Position numbers and translations under genes: made by a program. A stretch of 64,000 bases of DNA, from contig NC_089493.1 in the NCBI RefSeq assembly GCF_036850765.1, positions 299,204,349-299,268,348 on the forward strand, given 5' to 3'. The notes below the pieces were generated by a model. It was not told the origin of the DNA. It did not search any database and was given only the letters and a program-made list of their open reading frames with translations. This DNA comes from Saccopteryx bilineata (Eukaryota > Chordata > Mammalia > Chiroptera > Emballonuridae). Below are positions 1-10,629 of the stretch, piece after piece (within the stretch, counting starts at the first letter, position 1; each line of letters starts with the position of its first letter).

Positions 1-125
1 GCGTCGCCCCTGGTGGGCGTGCTGGGTGGATCCCGGTCGGGCGCATGCGGGAGTCTGTCTGACTGTCTCTCCCCGTTTCCAGCTTCAGAAAAAAAAAAAG
101 CAAAAAAAAAAAAAAAAAAAAAAAA
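1..125 (+). mobile_element. Ves-like SINE, long variant (A), 3' part cut by window edge
   Basis: The sequence is the last ~70 bp of the long Ves body (GGATCCCGGTCGGGCGCATG, CCAGCTTCAG) followed by a long A-rich tail interrupted by single G and C bases. It matches the 3' ends of the full copies at 8301 and 18407. The tRNA-like head lies outside the window, so the left target-site duplication cannot be checked. Non-autonomous retroposon, no coding capacity. Confidence 0.9.
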
Positions 126-635
126 GATGCCAAAAAAGACTCTGAAAGTGCCCTCAAAAGCTGCTGTGTGGAGAGGGGTGGGGTGGGCGGGATGTCACCG
201 TGGGGTCCTGAAGGGTGACAGCGGCCTGGAGCACGGTGGTCACACACAGAGCTGAGCAGGGACAGGTGAGCCCTGGGGTCAGAGGGGAAGGTCTCAGGGT
301 GACTGCAGCTGAGCAGAGGGGAAGCGGGTTCCCCCGGGCGTCCAGTCCTGAGCTGTGCTGGAGGTTCCGTCATCACTGCGTGAACAAACGTTTTGCGAGT
401 CGCTCAAGCTTATGGACGGTGACAATGACGGAGGTGGAATGTTGACAGTTGGGTCGTTGGTGGGTCACTGGCCTGTGTGGGTCCACGCATGTGTCTGAGT
501 CTGCGGGTAAAGTCTCTGAAGGTCTTTACCTGGTCAGGAGCAAATTGCTGAAAGGTAAGTAGGTATACTGGGTTACATTGTATCTCCGGAATGCACGTCC
601 ACATCCAAACCCCATATACTAGTGAATGCACCTTA
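126..635. other. Unique GC-rich sequence, no feature seen
   Basis: No repeat or exon-like structure recognised. Short open frames here have no domain or codon signature. Confidence 0.5.
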
Positions 636-1110
636 CTTGGAAATTAAACCTGTGTAGATGTGACTGTGTGAACGGTGTGAGAGGAGTCACCCTGGGTCAG
701 GGGGGACCCTGCAGGCACCCAGTGACAGGGACCTTAGAAGAGACGGAGGAGGAGACACAGACACAGAAGAGAAGCCACGTGGGGACGGAGGCAGAGACGG
801 GAGGGAGGCGGCCACCAGCCCGGGGACGCCTGGAGCCCCAGGAGCTGGGAGAGGCAGGAGGGACCTTCTGTGGAGCCCCAGGAGCTGGGAGAGGCAGGGG
901 GACACTTCCTGGAGCCCCAGGAGCTTGGAGAGGCAGGGGGACCCTTCCTGGAGCCCCTGGAGGGAGCATGGCCCTGGGACCCCTGGATCACAGACGTCTG
1001 GTTTCCAGGACAGAGAGAGGATGAACGTCTGTGGTTTAAGCCCCAGTCTGTGGTCATGTGTTCCCAGAGCGCCAAGGCCGTCATGGTGGGGACGTGCAGA
1101 AGTGATCACA
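636..1110 (+). mobile_element. MaLR/MLT1-like LTR remnant (copy a, sense)
   Basis: Carries the block shared by at least six places in this window: GAGGAGTCACCCTGGGTCAG, then ACAGGGACCTTAGAAGAGAC, GGAGACACAGACACAG, and GCCACGTGGGGACGGAGGCA. This order resembles the 3' half of mammalian MLT1-type LTRs (labelled by memory of the family; subfamily not determined). Between about 831 and 965 a segment reading TGGAGCCCCAGGAGCTGGGA is tandemly repeated three to four times, a small internal expansion. No retroviral genes accompany it. Confidence 0.6.
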
Positions 1111-1772
1111 ACTTGTGCCCTGAGTGCCATGTGTGAGCCACAGTCCCCGATAATGTTCTCAGACAGCATCGTGGGGACTCTAGTGACAAACTGGTGAGAC
1201 AAGGCTGCCGCTCTCCCTGGACACCCTATCCTCTTGTCACCACGGTCCCCAAGGCTCAGGAGGACGCCGGACCTGGTGCCAAGTGCTGTGCTCTCTGGGA
1301 AGCTGGTGGACGGGCTTCTGTGTGGGCACCGAAGTGAGGTCTGTTGGGCGGCACACAGCCGGTCACTCTCAGGGCTCTGGTTCCTGCCCCGAGCCCTGTA
1401 CCAGCGGATTTCAGGAAATGACAGCCGCCCACGGCACGGAGGCGGCTCTACTGCCCGGCTCCGGAATCCCAGCTATGTCAGCTGTTAACCCTCCGCATCA
1501 CTCAGCACCGTGCTCGCCTCAGGACACGTCCGCCCCCACAGGTCGTCGGCTGGTCCGTGGGATCGCCGTTTCCCGAGGACGGGGAGGGTGGCCGGGTCCG
1601 GCCTGGGGGACGGGGAGGAAGTGGGAACTTTCTGACCCACTTCAAACCGGAACCTGCCAGTGGTGCCCCAACCCGTGTAAGCTCTTTGCTTGCGAAGTTG
1701 CCGTCACGAGTGACATGAGCCGATGAGAAGTGACTTCAGTTTCCCTCAGGCACAGGGATGAAAGGGACGGGT
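1111..1772. other. Unique GC-rich sequence, no feature seen
   Basis: No recognisable repeat or gene signature. Overlapping open frames on both strands are uninformative. Confidence 0.45.
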
Positions 1773-2560
1773 GATAGACAGGCAGACAGGCAGACAGGCA
1801 GACAGACAGGCAGACAGACAGACAGACAGGCAGACAGACAGACAGGTAGACAGGCAGACAGGCAGGCAGGCAGACAGACAGGCAGGGAGACAGACAGATA
1901 GGAAGGCAGACAGACACACAGACAGATAGACAGACAGGCAGACAGGCAGACAGACAGACAGGCAGAGAGACAGGCAGGCAGAGAGACAGGCAGACAGGCA
2001 GACAGACAGACAGACAGATAGACAGACAGGCAGACAGGCAGACAGGCAGACAGACAGACAGACAGGCAGGCAGGCAGACAGGCAGACAGGCAGACAAGCA
2101 GGCAAACAGACAAGCAGACAGGCAGACAGACACACAGACAGATAGACAGGCAGAGAAGCAGACAGACAGGCAGAGAGACAGGCAGGCAGGCAGACAGACA
2201 GACAGGCAGACAGGCAGGCAGGCAGACAGACAGACAGGCAGGCAGACAGGCAGACAGACAGACAGGCAGGCAGACAGGCAGGCAGATAGGCAGACAGACA
2301 GGCAGGCAGACAGACAGACAGACAGGCAGACAGGCAGGCAGACAGACAGACACGCAGGCAGACAGGCAGACAGACAGGCAGAGAGACAGGCAGGCAGGCA
2401 GGCAGACAGGCAGACAGACAGACAGGCAGAGAGACAGGCAGACAGACAGGCAGACAGGCAGAGAGACAGGCAGACAGGCAGAGAGACAGGCAGACAGGCA
2501 GACAGACAGGCAGACAGGCAGGCAGAGAGACAGACAGGCAGGCAGACACACAGATAAACA
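1773..2560. repeat. (CAGA/CAGG)n tetranucleotide microsatellite, ~0.8 kb
   Basis: Nearly 800 bp of mixed CAGA and CAGG units, almost free of T on the plus strand, with rare GATA and GAGA variants. The minus strand is open in all three frames for 267-355 codons and encodes only Cys-Leu-Ser/Pro-Val-Cys low-complexity peptides, so these frames are repeat artefacts. Confidence 0.97.
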
Positions 2561-2810
2561 GAGAGATTAGCAGGAAGATAGATGAATGGTAGATACACAG
2601 ATGGATAGGTTATAGACAGATGGATGATAGCTTCACTGGTAATATAGAGGTGACAGATGACAGATACGTAGATACATAAACAGAGAACAGACGTACACAA
2701 CAGGTACATAGACAGATCGATTATAGCTCGTACATGAAAGACAGAAGGTGGATAGATGCTAGATAGACAGATGAGTGATGCCTAGCTAGCCAGATAGAAT
2801 CATATAATTC
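2561..2810. repeat. Degenerate GATA/GATG-rich edge of the microsatellite
   Basis: Continues the tetranucleotide tract with imperfect GATAGATG, GATACATA and TAGATAGACAGA motifs, decaying into unique sequence after about 2810. Confidence 0.7.
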
Positions 2811-3529
2811 CATGGCCCCAGGAGGCTGAGGGTCCCCAGCGGTGTGTAGTGTCACACCCTCGATACCCTGGAGTGGCAAAATCCGCCTGTGCACGTCTTA
2901 ACCGTGAGTTTCTAACCCGTGAGCACTTTGGTTTCCTGCAGAATTTGTGTCTGGGACACGTGTTCTATCTTTCCTGTCCCCTTGAGCCTGTAGGTTTAAG
3001 GTGCCAGGCAGGCAGCCTATATCACCAGATTTAGGGGAGGGGACATCACCCGGCAGGAGGCTGCTGGGAGGGGCCCGAGGCTCACTTGGCCGGAGGGGCA
3101 ACTGGAGAAGCCCTGTGCCCGGGGGCTGTTTCCAGGACCTGCTCCCCACTCTACATGGGGAGCGTGCTCACCTGGTGGTGGATGTGTGCGCCCACCTCCG
3201 AGTTATCAGCTGTTGGACTTTTTCACTCAGCGTGGAAATCCTTCTCTGTAAGCAGAGATGTTGGTCTCGTGCAGGTCACACACCTGCTCTGAGTGTATGG
3301 GTGCATTCAAGGGGATGGTTATGGTGTCAAAATCGAGGTACAGCCCAAGCTCTCATCTGCTGGACGATGGACCTGCGTACACAGGGTCAGGGCACCGTGA
3401 GGGGTTGCCATGGAAGCCAGCTCAGCGTCGTTGGAGCTCAGAGGGAGGGTCACGGTGGATGCGGAGGGCCCCGGGGTCCTGAGACCTGCAGCATTAGCTC
3501 CCAAAGGAATGATTGTTTCCATGTGCTGC
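2811..3529. other. Unique sequence, no feature seen
   Basis: No repeat recognised. Nothing supports a gene. Confidence 0.45.
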
Positions 3530-3790
3530 TTTGGTTATTGCTAATAATGTTGCCATGAGTGTAGAATAGGAACCAGAAAAGTAACAGAACAATCAAACAC
3601 AGGCACAGACAACAAAGGGTGGGGAGGGCGTAGAAAAAGGGCACATTGGGTAAAAGGGTCAAATATATGGAAACTAGAGTCTGGACGTGGGGGACGCAGC
3701 AGATACTCGTGGAATGATAACACTGCACCCCTGAAAGTTTCAGAGTGTTACCAGTTCTTATAATAATACATCTAGTTTAAAAAAAGATTG
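3530..3790. mobile_element. Possible degraded L1-like remnant
   Basis: GGTTATTGCTAATAATGTTG at the left resembles the antisense L1 3'-UTR phrase for 'gctattgtgaataatgctgc', and the right part (ATATATGGAAACTAGAGTCT, then TAATAATACATC and an A-run) resembles an old sense L1 tail. The two parts disagree in orientation, so the call is weak. Confidence 0.3.
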
Positions 3791-4134
3791 TGGTGCAGAC
3801 AGAGGTAATTACCCCAGAGAAAGTGGCAGAGAGACGAGTGTGTTTTGTTTCTTGTTTGTGTTTTTACATAAAGGGACTCTGATGTGGGTCCTCACCCGTG
3901 GACCGGACGGACACGGTGGAACAAGGGGACTTCTCCAGCTCGGCACCCGCGGTGCAGAAGGAAGGTTTGTCCAGATGCTGCCAAGCCCACGGCTCCTGGA
4001 CGCCTGGGAGCCGAGCGGGACGGTTTATTTGTGACCACAGCACAAGCGGAGTGGATTTCAACACCCTAAAGCCGTCTCCGCGGGGTGCGCGGACAGCATG
4101 TGTCGGGCACACACCTCTGCGCGTTACTTGATAC

Positions 4135-4158
4135 CCGCGCGCGCGCGCGCGCGCGCGC
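4135..4158. repeat. (CG)n dinucleotide tract
   Basis: An uninterrupted alternating CG run of about 24 bp (12 units). Long CG runs are rare in mammals because methylated CpG decays. The run has Z-DNA-forming potential. Confidence 0.95.
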
Positions 4159-6174
4159 AGCAGCTCTATTTCGGGAGCGCAGCTGGCCTGGCGGAAGGAG
4201 GAACCGCGGACCCACTATTCTGGGTGGAGATACTGACAGATTGTGACCCTTGTTAACATTTTAATTTTTTTTTAAGACTTCCTCCGCTCAGCTCCGGAGA
4301 CCTCTGGTTTCAGGATCCGAGAGCCAGAAGAGGCGCCCGAGCAGAGAGGTTTCCCGCAGACCGCTGCTTTTCCTCAGACAGAGGGTGAGGTTTTCCTCTT
4401 TCTGGCAAAGGCCGCGTTACCTCTTCTCGCTGTCCCTCAGGGGCTGGTCCTCAAGTTCTGCCAAGGTGCGCGCTCCCCGGAGGAGGGGGCCTCTTTGGCA
4501 TTCGGTCAGTTTTGGGCGCCTGATGCAGTGCCCCCTTCTCGTGCGCAAGGTGGTGGCCCCGCAGGGACCCCTGGCCTGGGCTGGTTCTCGCGGGGACCCT
4601 CCCTGCGGCACCCCTGAGGCCCCACTGAACCTCACACGCAAAGGGGCTGTGTTCTTACCCCAGGGCACCTCTGGTCAAGCAAAAGCCACGACCCGTGTCC
4701 CCTAGCACACACAGGCAGCAGGGGGCATCCTTTCTCTCCTTTTCTCTTTTCCTGCAAAAGTGGATTCTTTTCCTATAAGATCCTGAGGATACTGGTCCTT
4801 CTCTCTCCCTCCTTCCTCGTATGTGGAATCAGTTTTCCTCAGGAGCTGGCCTCCCGGGTCGTCGGACAGGCTGGCTGGTTCGGGGAAGCCGGAGTCCTTT
4901 GTGGTGAGGAGTAAATGAACCCCCTCCATCTCAGCACAGCGGGGTGAGGCCGTTGGTGCTGAACCCAACAACTGGGTCCCCACCACGCTAGGCCCCTGAC
5001 CTACAAGGACTCAGGAGGCAGGTGAGTGGGGGAGAGAGGTGCTTGTGCATAAATGAAGAGGTGGCATTTTTTCACCGTGTCCTCACCCGTGGCTATTAGT
5101 GACATGCCGATCCCATGCAGAAGCTATCTGGAACATTCTGCTGAGAGGTGGGGCCGATGCCCAAAGTTCTGGTGGTCAGCGTTTTTATAGTTAGGAATAT
5201 GTCACTCCAGAATTCCAGCGCTCACCGCTGCCATCTGCCTGCACTGGGATTTAGGGATAAAACATTTGTACACAGAGGGTGTGTGTGTGTTGGGGGGGGG
5301 GGGGCTGTTTGTGACTGTGGCCATGTGAGAGTGTGTGTATCTGGAGCTGGCAGGGAGGGGTTGCCAAGGAAACCCAGGGGCAGTGAGTTTCCTGTCCAGC
5401 CTCCTCGCTCTGTCTGTGCACATGGCCCTCGGAGGACCAGGTGGCCGATGGGCAGCAGGTTTTCTATGCCCGGTGGACACCTAACACTGGAGCGGGCGAG
5501 GCATTTCTGGAAGTCGTACCATCTTTCTAATGTCACACCCGGGGTTCCGCGAAGTCTGCTGGACGTGGTGGAGCTGAGATCTGAGGCCCGTGGCCGTACG
5601 CACGGGCAGACGATGCTCCCTGTTACGTGGCCCAAGCTCCCAGCCGCCCTGCGCCCAATAGCCAGCACGTCACGGTGGGCAGAGACCCGGCCGAGCCCGG
5701 TGCGGGGAGGGAGGCCACACAGACGTGAGCGTCCGTATGATGCTTCGTGTACACCTGAGCGGCTTCCTGGTGCCGCACTGCCCTCGCCCAGGGACAGGTG
5801 TCTTCAGCCACACTGCGAAATGCAAGTTGAGCACCCTCGGCTGGGGAGTTGGGGCCCAGTGTGGTAAGCTCGGCCCAGAGGCTCCCGTCTCAAATATCGA
5901 ATCCCTGATATTAAAGCTCTTTGTTATGGTCCTACGGCTTCTATCTAGACAGTGTCCTAAATCACAGCCACGCGCTTGCCTCCCACAAACGTCGCGCTGT
6001 GAGCACATGCGGGGTTCCGAACGCTGACACCTGCATCTCCCACTTTGCCGGTCACCGCGGACGTCCCTCGTCCCCCCCGGATAAACTGGATCCGTTCCAG
6101 ACTTTCAAGTCAGCGTCCGTCCGAGGAGGCACTGTAGAACCGCGGGGCCGTGCAGAACGCTGACTGTTCCCCCA
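4159..6174. other. Unique GC-rich sequence with a TG/G run at 5279-5306
   Basis: Mostly unique sequence. It includes a GTGTGTGTGT stretch followed by 12 G at about 5279-5306, and an isolated strong splice-donor consensus CAG|GTGAGT with GT at 5022. No matching exon, acceptor or conserved frame was found. Confidence 0.4.
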
Positions 6175-6760
6175 AGAAAAATGACCTGAGATCCACCACA
6201 GCTGTTTCATTACTTGTAGAATGATGTGGACTTATTTAATAAATGGAAGAATTTTTTAATCAAATCATAAAACAGGATGTATAAACTTTATTATTGATTG
6301 CACGTTCGTAAAAAGCTTTCTCAATAAAGCCGACTGGCCTCCCTGTCTCAGGTTTCTATTAGGTAATTTAATCTGTCTAACTCTTACTTTATATTGCTTT
6401 TTCTTTTTTATTACTTCATATTACAGTACATCTTTGTAGCCAAAAAATTGAATAGCATAATTGTTTTTTCTTCCTGAGACAAAAAAGAAATGTGCTTTTG
6501 GTTCAAGGAGGTAATAATTCCAGACAAAAATTAAGAATATAATGGGAAAAAGTTCTACCCAGAAAAGAAAGAAAGAAAGCAAAAGCTTGCACAGAATTTT
6601 TACGTCCTCTTTTGATCTGAAACATTGTAGCCTTTTGTTTGTAAACTGTTCCTCAAAGTCACAGAAAAGTGCTTGGCGGTAAACAGTGGGTTGTAACATT
6701 TGCTTTGTTGCATTTCCAAATGAAACATAGCTCATTTCCTCCAAGGACCCTGTTAACTTT
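6175..6760. promoter_or_regulatory. AT-rich island in GC-rich background, candidate conserved noncoding element
   Basis: Composition switches abruptly from CpG-rich to AT-rich for ~580 bp and back. It contains TTTATTTAATAAATGG, TCAATAAAGC, GGTAATTTAATCTG and AGGTAATAATTCC motifs typical of homeodomain-bound enhancers. No SINE or LINE signature was recognised. The 107-codon minus-strand frame at 6421-6744 is hydrophobic and K/F-rich, as expected from AT-rich DNA, and matches nothing I know. Confidence 0.35.
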
Positions 6761-7344
6761 GCTCTGGGTCATGAGGTTGTGCGGCAGAGGATGGGGGCGA
6801 AGAGAGCGGCTTAGTCAGGGTCTCGAGCAGAAATGAGCCCCGGGTCCCCGGGGGTCGGCTGTCTCTCCCTAGCCTCCTCCTCGGTCCTGGTCACCTGCCT
6901 GCCTCCCTGGGTGGCTTGTGGGGAGGCTGGACACAGGTAGCTAAGTCTCCGGCTGCCTAAGGCTTCACAAGGCCATCCTCCCCCCCCCCCCACTCCGATC
7001 TGTTCTGCCGAGGAAGGTCACACAACCTCCCTAAGGACGGTGTGACCTTGGGGAAGGTCACTGCCTATACTGTCTCTTCTGGTGCACTGCCTGCTATTTC
7101 CAGAGCTTCACAATGCTCCCCGGTGCCCAGGGACCCCACTGCCCCCATTATCTCCTGGACCACACTGGGCTGAGCAGCTTGGGGTCAACTGTGCACTGGA
7201 CCTCGTGTTCCTTGAGCCACAGCCAAGCTCTCCCTCCATTCCTCCTTCCCCCTCCCCTGGCTTTCGGTGACCACAGATGCCCAGATGGCCAGACCTCGAG
7301 AGTCTGTGCTTCCGTCAGAGCCGGAGGAGGGGCCCGCCCTGCTA
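6761..7344. other. Unique GC-rich sequence, no feature seen
   Basis: Contains a run of 10 C at about 6980. No gene or transposon signature recognised. Confidence 0.4.
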
Positions 7345-7870
7345 GCTTTGTAACTGTTACAAGTTGAGGTAAAACTTACATGAAGGGTAAGTATGTATGC
7401 TGCTGACAGTGGGCATGTCCTAGACCCCATCATCACTTTGAGGTCCCTGGTTCCTCTGTCTTGTTTATTGAGTGTTTATTGAGATTTTTATCATGAAACG
7501 ATGTTGGACTTTTTTTTTTTCCAAATGCTTTCTCTGCACCATTGCGATGACCATGTGGTTTTTCTCTTCTATTCTCTTCATGTGGTGGATAACATCCCAC
7601 ACCAGGGTGCTTGGTCAGCGTGTCCCTCAGTCCGGCCTCACAGTGGTGTGCAGACACACGACTTTCTCAGGTTATTAGGCTTATTTCATTCCATGTAACG
7701 TCCTCAGATTTTATCCATGTTGTCACCTGTATCAGAGTGTCCTTCCTTTTCATGGCTGCATAATACTCCCCTATGTGGATGGATCAAATTCTGCTTATCT
7801 GTTTATCAAAGGGGAGATGCCCCCTTGCCACTGTGACCTTTTAGATTCTTGAGAATTTTTTTATGTCTTG
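7345..7870 (-). mobile_element. Old L1 fragment (ORF2 piece plus 3' UTR), antisense
   Basis: On the minus strand about 7436-7590 reads a decayed piece of the L1 ORF2 reverse transcriptase: residues HGHRNGAEKAF then SFHDKNLNK correspond to the conserved DAEKAFD ... MIKTLNK block, with the catalytic Asp of DAEKAFD replaced and frameshifts on both sides. About 7690-7830 is antisense 3'-UTR-like (ATCCATGTTGTCACCTGTAT, TTCATGGCTGCATAATACTC). Inactive remnant. Confidence 0.7.
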
Positions 7871-8132
7871 CTCAACTCAGGTCCTCCAGAGAGTGAGAAG
7901 TTGTAGGCTGTGCTGTTTTCCCAGACCCCCAACTTCTGGGTTGAGTGGGTGATCCTGGGATGTTCTCAGGGGGCGGTGGGGTTGTCTCTGGGATTCGGGC
8001 CTGAAGCTGGGCTTCTGCAGAGGCTCAGAGAACGGGACACTTCAGGACCCAACCCTGCTTCTCCACAGTGTGCATGTCCAGGAGGCCCAGGCTGCACGGA
8101 GCTGGTGGGGGGAGCTCCTGGGTGGACACCTC

Positions 8133-8300
8133 CCTGACCTGTGGTGGTGCAGTGGATAAAGCGTCGACCTGGAATGTGTAGGTCACCAGTTCGAAACCCT
8201 GCACTTGCCTGGTCAAGGCACATATGGGAGTTGATGCTTCCTGCTCCTCTCCCCTTCTCTCTCTCTCTCCTCTCTAAAATGAATAAATTAAAAAAAAATT
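8133..8300 (+). mobile_element. Ves-like SINE, short variant (B)
   Basis: Starts CCTGACCTGTGGTGGTGCAG. It has box A-like GTGGATAAAGCGTCGACC and box B GGTTCGAAAC-like AGTTCGAAACC, then CAAGGCACATATGGGAGTTG, a CT-rich stretch and ATGAATAAATT. About 170 bp. A long-variant SINE is inserted directly in its A-rich tail. Confidence 0.92.
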
Positions 8301-8708
8301 GGCCCTGGCCGGTTGGCTCAGGGGTAGAGCGTTGGCCTGGCGTGCGGGGGACCCGGGTTCGATTCCCAGCCAGGGCACATAGGAGAAGCGCCCATTTGCT
8401 TCTTCACCCCCCCCTCCTTCCTCTCTGTCTCTCTCTTCCCCTCCCGCAGCCAAGGCTCCATTGGAGCAAAGATGGCCCGGGCGCTGGGGATGGCTCCTTG
8501 GCCTCTGCCCCAGGCGCTAGAGTGGCTCTGGTCGCGGCAGAGTGACGCCTCGGAGGGGCAGAACATTGCTCCCTGGTGGGCAGAGCGTTGCCCCTGGTGG
8601 GCGTGCCGGGTGGATCCCGGTCGGGCGCATGCGGGAGTCTGTCTGACTGTCTCTCCCTGTTTCCAGCTTCAGAAAAATACAAAAAAAAAAAAAAAAAAAA
8701 AAAAAAAA
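8301..8708 (+). mobile_element. Ves-like SINE, long variant (A), full length
   Basis: Full-length copy of ~400 bp. The head GGCCCTGGCCGGTTGGCTCA contains box A, GGTTCGATTCC is box B, and the body runs to CCAGCTTCAGAAAAATAC followed by ~28 A. It sits in the tail of the short-variant SINE at 8133, a common landing place for L1-driven retroposition. The CTCF-like core present in other copies is mutated here (CTCCCTGGTGGGC). Confidence 0.95.
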
Positions 8709-8711
8709 TTC

Positions 8712-8950
8712 CTTGTGCTTATGTATGTTTTCTAAAACGTATAATTAGATAAACAGTTATTATACAAATTGCAAAACACAGGTGACATAGCACTTACCAT
8801 CTGCACAGCTCAGGGGCACAAAGTATCCTCTCCAGAACTTTCTCAGCCTCCCAACTGACAACGTGTCCCCATTAAACACCACCCAGACCCCTCCTCCAGC
8901 CACTGGCTCCCCCCGTCTTTTTTCTGTTTTTATAAATTTGTCTTTTTGTG
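8712..8950 (-). mobile_element. Old L1 3'-UTR fragment, antisense
   Basis: Order of phrases matches the antisense mammalian L1 3' end: AAAACACAGGTGACATAGCA, CCAGAACTTTCTCAGCCTCC, CCCATTAAACACCACCCAGA, CCAGCCACTGGCTCCCCCCG and TTTTATAAATTTGTC. Confidence 0.65.
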
Positions 8951-8954
8951 GTGC

Positions 8955-9340
8955 ATCGCTCCGGGGTTTAACCCTGAGTGGACTTACAGGGCGCCCCCGG
9001 TGGCTTCAGGGCGCGAACGCGCGACCTCGGGGACGGGAGCGCGGGGCGGCGGCGGCGGCGGGAAGGCGCGCGCCCCCTGGCGGACGAGAGCGAGATGGCA
9101 CCAGCGGCCGGTCGGGCCACCTCCTCATCTCAGGGGGTCTCCGTTCCCGGGTCCCCCACGGAGTCGGGGCCTCGCCGCAGGGGCTTCTAAACGAGAGCTC
9201 GCGGCATCTGCACGGAGTGCCTCCCCGATGGCTGGTCTGCCCCCCACGACTCTGCACACCGCGCCCCTTACATCGGCTGGAGCCGGGCCTGGACTCACCT
9301 GGGCCGGGGCTCCTGCCGGGGCGTCTGGCCTGATGCGTCG
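8955..9340. promoter_or_regulatory. CpG-rich block with a CTCF-like site at 9070-9083
   Basis: Very high CpG density and a (CGG) run at 9046-9060. On the minus strand 9070-9083 reads CCGCCAGGGGGCGC, close to the CTCF consensus core CCACCAGGGGGCGC. It could be a small CpG island. No transcript structure supports a promoter. Confidence 0.35.
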
Positions 9341-9774
9341 CGGTCATTCTCCACCTTGGGCCGGGGCCCCGGGACAGGCGATGGCGGGGGAGGGGGGCCC
9401 AGCAGCTGTGCCTGGCCTCCTGCTCGGCGAGGTGACCTCGTGGGCTCCTTCCTGCCGCAGGGCCCGTGGGTCTGTTTACCCGTCGCTATGGTTGCCGGAC
9501 AACCTTTCCTGTCTCATCCACCCTTCTACCCCGCGAGGGTGACTCAGACACACAGCTTGTCCCCCTCTCCCCAGGAAACCCGCCCACTCCCCACCAGCAG
9601 GAGGGCAGCAGGGGTCCAGGGGCCCTTACCAGGGGGCACTGGGCTGCTGGGTTCACACAGCTGTCCGATCACTTGTCTATATGTTATCCATATACTTATC
9701 AATAACCTGAATGCCTCTGTCTCTTATCCACGCATCATCCATGTATCTATTATCATCTATGTATCTATCATCCA
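9341..9774. other. Unique sequence leading into a microsatellite
   Basis: GC-rich to about 9660, then TATC/CATC-like low-complexity sequence (ATCCATATACTTATC, CATCTATGTATCTATC) before the polypyrimidine tract. Confidence 0.45.
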
Positions 9775-10180
9775 CCTCTCCTTCCTTCCTTCCTTCCTTC
9801 CTTCCTTCCTTCCTTCCTTCCTTCCTCTTTCTCTCCTTCCTTCCTTCCTCCCTCCCTCCCTTCCTCCCTCTCTCCTTCCCTCCTTCCCTCCTTCCCTCTT
9901 CCTTCCTTCCTTCCTTCCTTCCTTCCTTCCTCCCTCCCTCCTCCCTCCCTCCCTCCTTCCTTCCTTCCCTCTTCCTTCCTTCCTTCCTTCCTTCCTTCCT
10001 TCCTTCCTTCCTTCCTTCCTTTCTTCCTTCCTCCCCTCCCTCCCTCCCTCCCTCCTTCCTTCCTTCTTTCCTTTCTTCCTTCTTTCCTTCCTTCCTTCCT
10101 TCCTTCCTTCCTTCCTTCCTTCCTCTCCTCTCCTCTCCTCTCCTCTCCTCCCTTCCTTCCTTCCTTCCTTCCTTCCTTCC
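9775..10180. repeat. 406-bp uninterrupted polypyrimidine tract (TTCC)n
   Basis: Every base from 9775 to 10180 on the plus strand is C or T. It is mainly CTTC with CCCT and CTCTC subblocks. Mirror-symmetric stretches could form triplex (H-DNA). Open frames through it encode only Pro-Ser-Phe-Leu or Arg-Glu-Gly-Lys repeats. Confidence 0.97.
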
Positions 10181-10215
10181 AGCCATCCCTCTATCCATTC
10201 ATCCTTACTTCCACC

Positions 10216-10253
<38 letters not shown>

Positions 10254-10320
10254 GTATCTATCTGTCATCCATCACCCATCCATCCTCTATCTACATATTG
10301 TGTTCTATATTGTCTGACAG
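10181..10320. repeat. (TATC)n microsatellite
   Basis: About 11 perfect TATC units at 10217-10262 flanked by CATCC and TCTATCTAC variants. Confidence 0.9.
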
Positions 10321-10629
10321 TTGTCACATGTGTCATCCACTACTCTGTCATCTGTGCGTTGTGCTGTGTTTGCCCGTGTGCGTTCACAAGCAGGTGCGTG
10401 TGTGTATGCGGTCAGGTGGCAGGTGAGCAAAGCTCTGCCCGTGGGGACATCGAGGGAGAAGTGTCCCAGGGCCAGAAGCCGCCTGCACTGAGGTCCTCCA
10501 GGAGTGGGGGTGACGTGTCTGAGGTTATGTGGGTTGGGGGTGGGGAGTGGACCCTGCTCGCCTCACAGGGCTGCTTTGGATTTGGACTTTTCTCTGAGTG
10601 ACATGTTTGCGGGAATTTTTTTTTTTTTG

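Noticed and set aside
1642..2709. 355-codon Cys/Leu-rich minus-strand frame
   Set aside because: Translation of a CAGA/CAGG microsatellite. Equivalent open frames exist in the other phases.
4290..4386. Exon-like stretch between CTCTGGTTTCAG and CAGAGG/GTGAGG
   Set aside because: Acceptor and donor consensus are only moderate, the frame is short, and no neighbouring exon was found.
6421..6744. 107-codon hydrophobic minus-strand frame
   Set aside because: Lies in an AT-rich island, lacks any recognisable family or splice context, and composition explains it.
8301..8380. tRNA-like sequence (box A and box B) in SINE heads
   Set aside because: These are tRNA-derived SINE promoters repeated throughout the window. 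The cloverleaf continues into a SINE body, so they are not tRNA genes.
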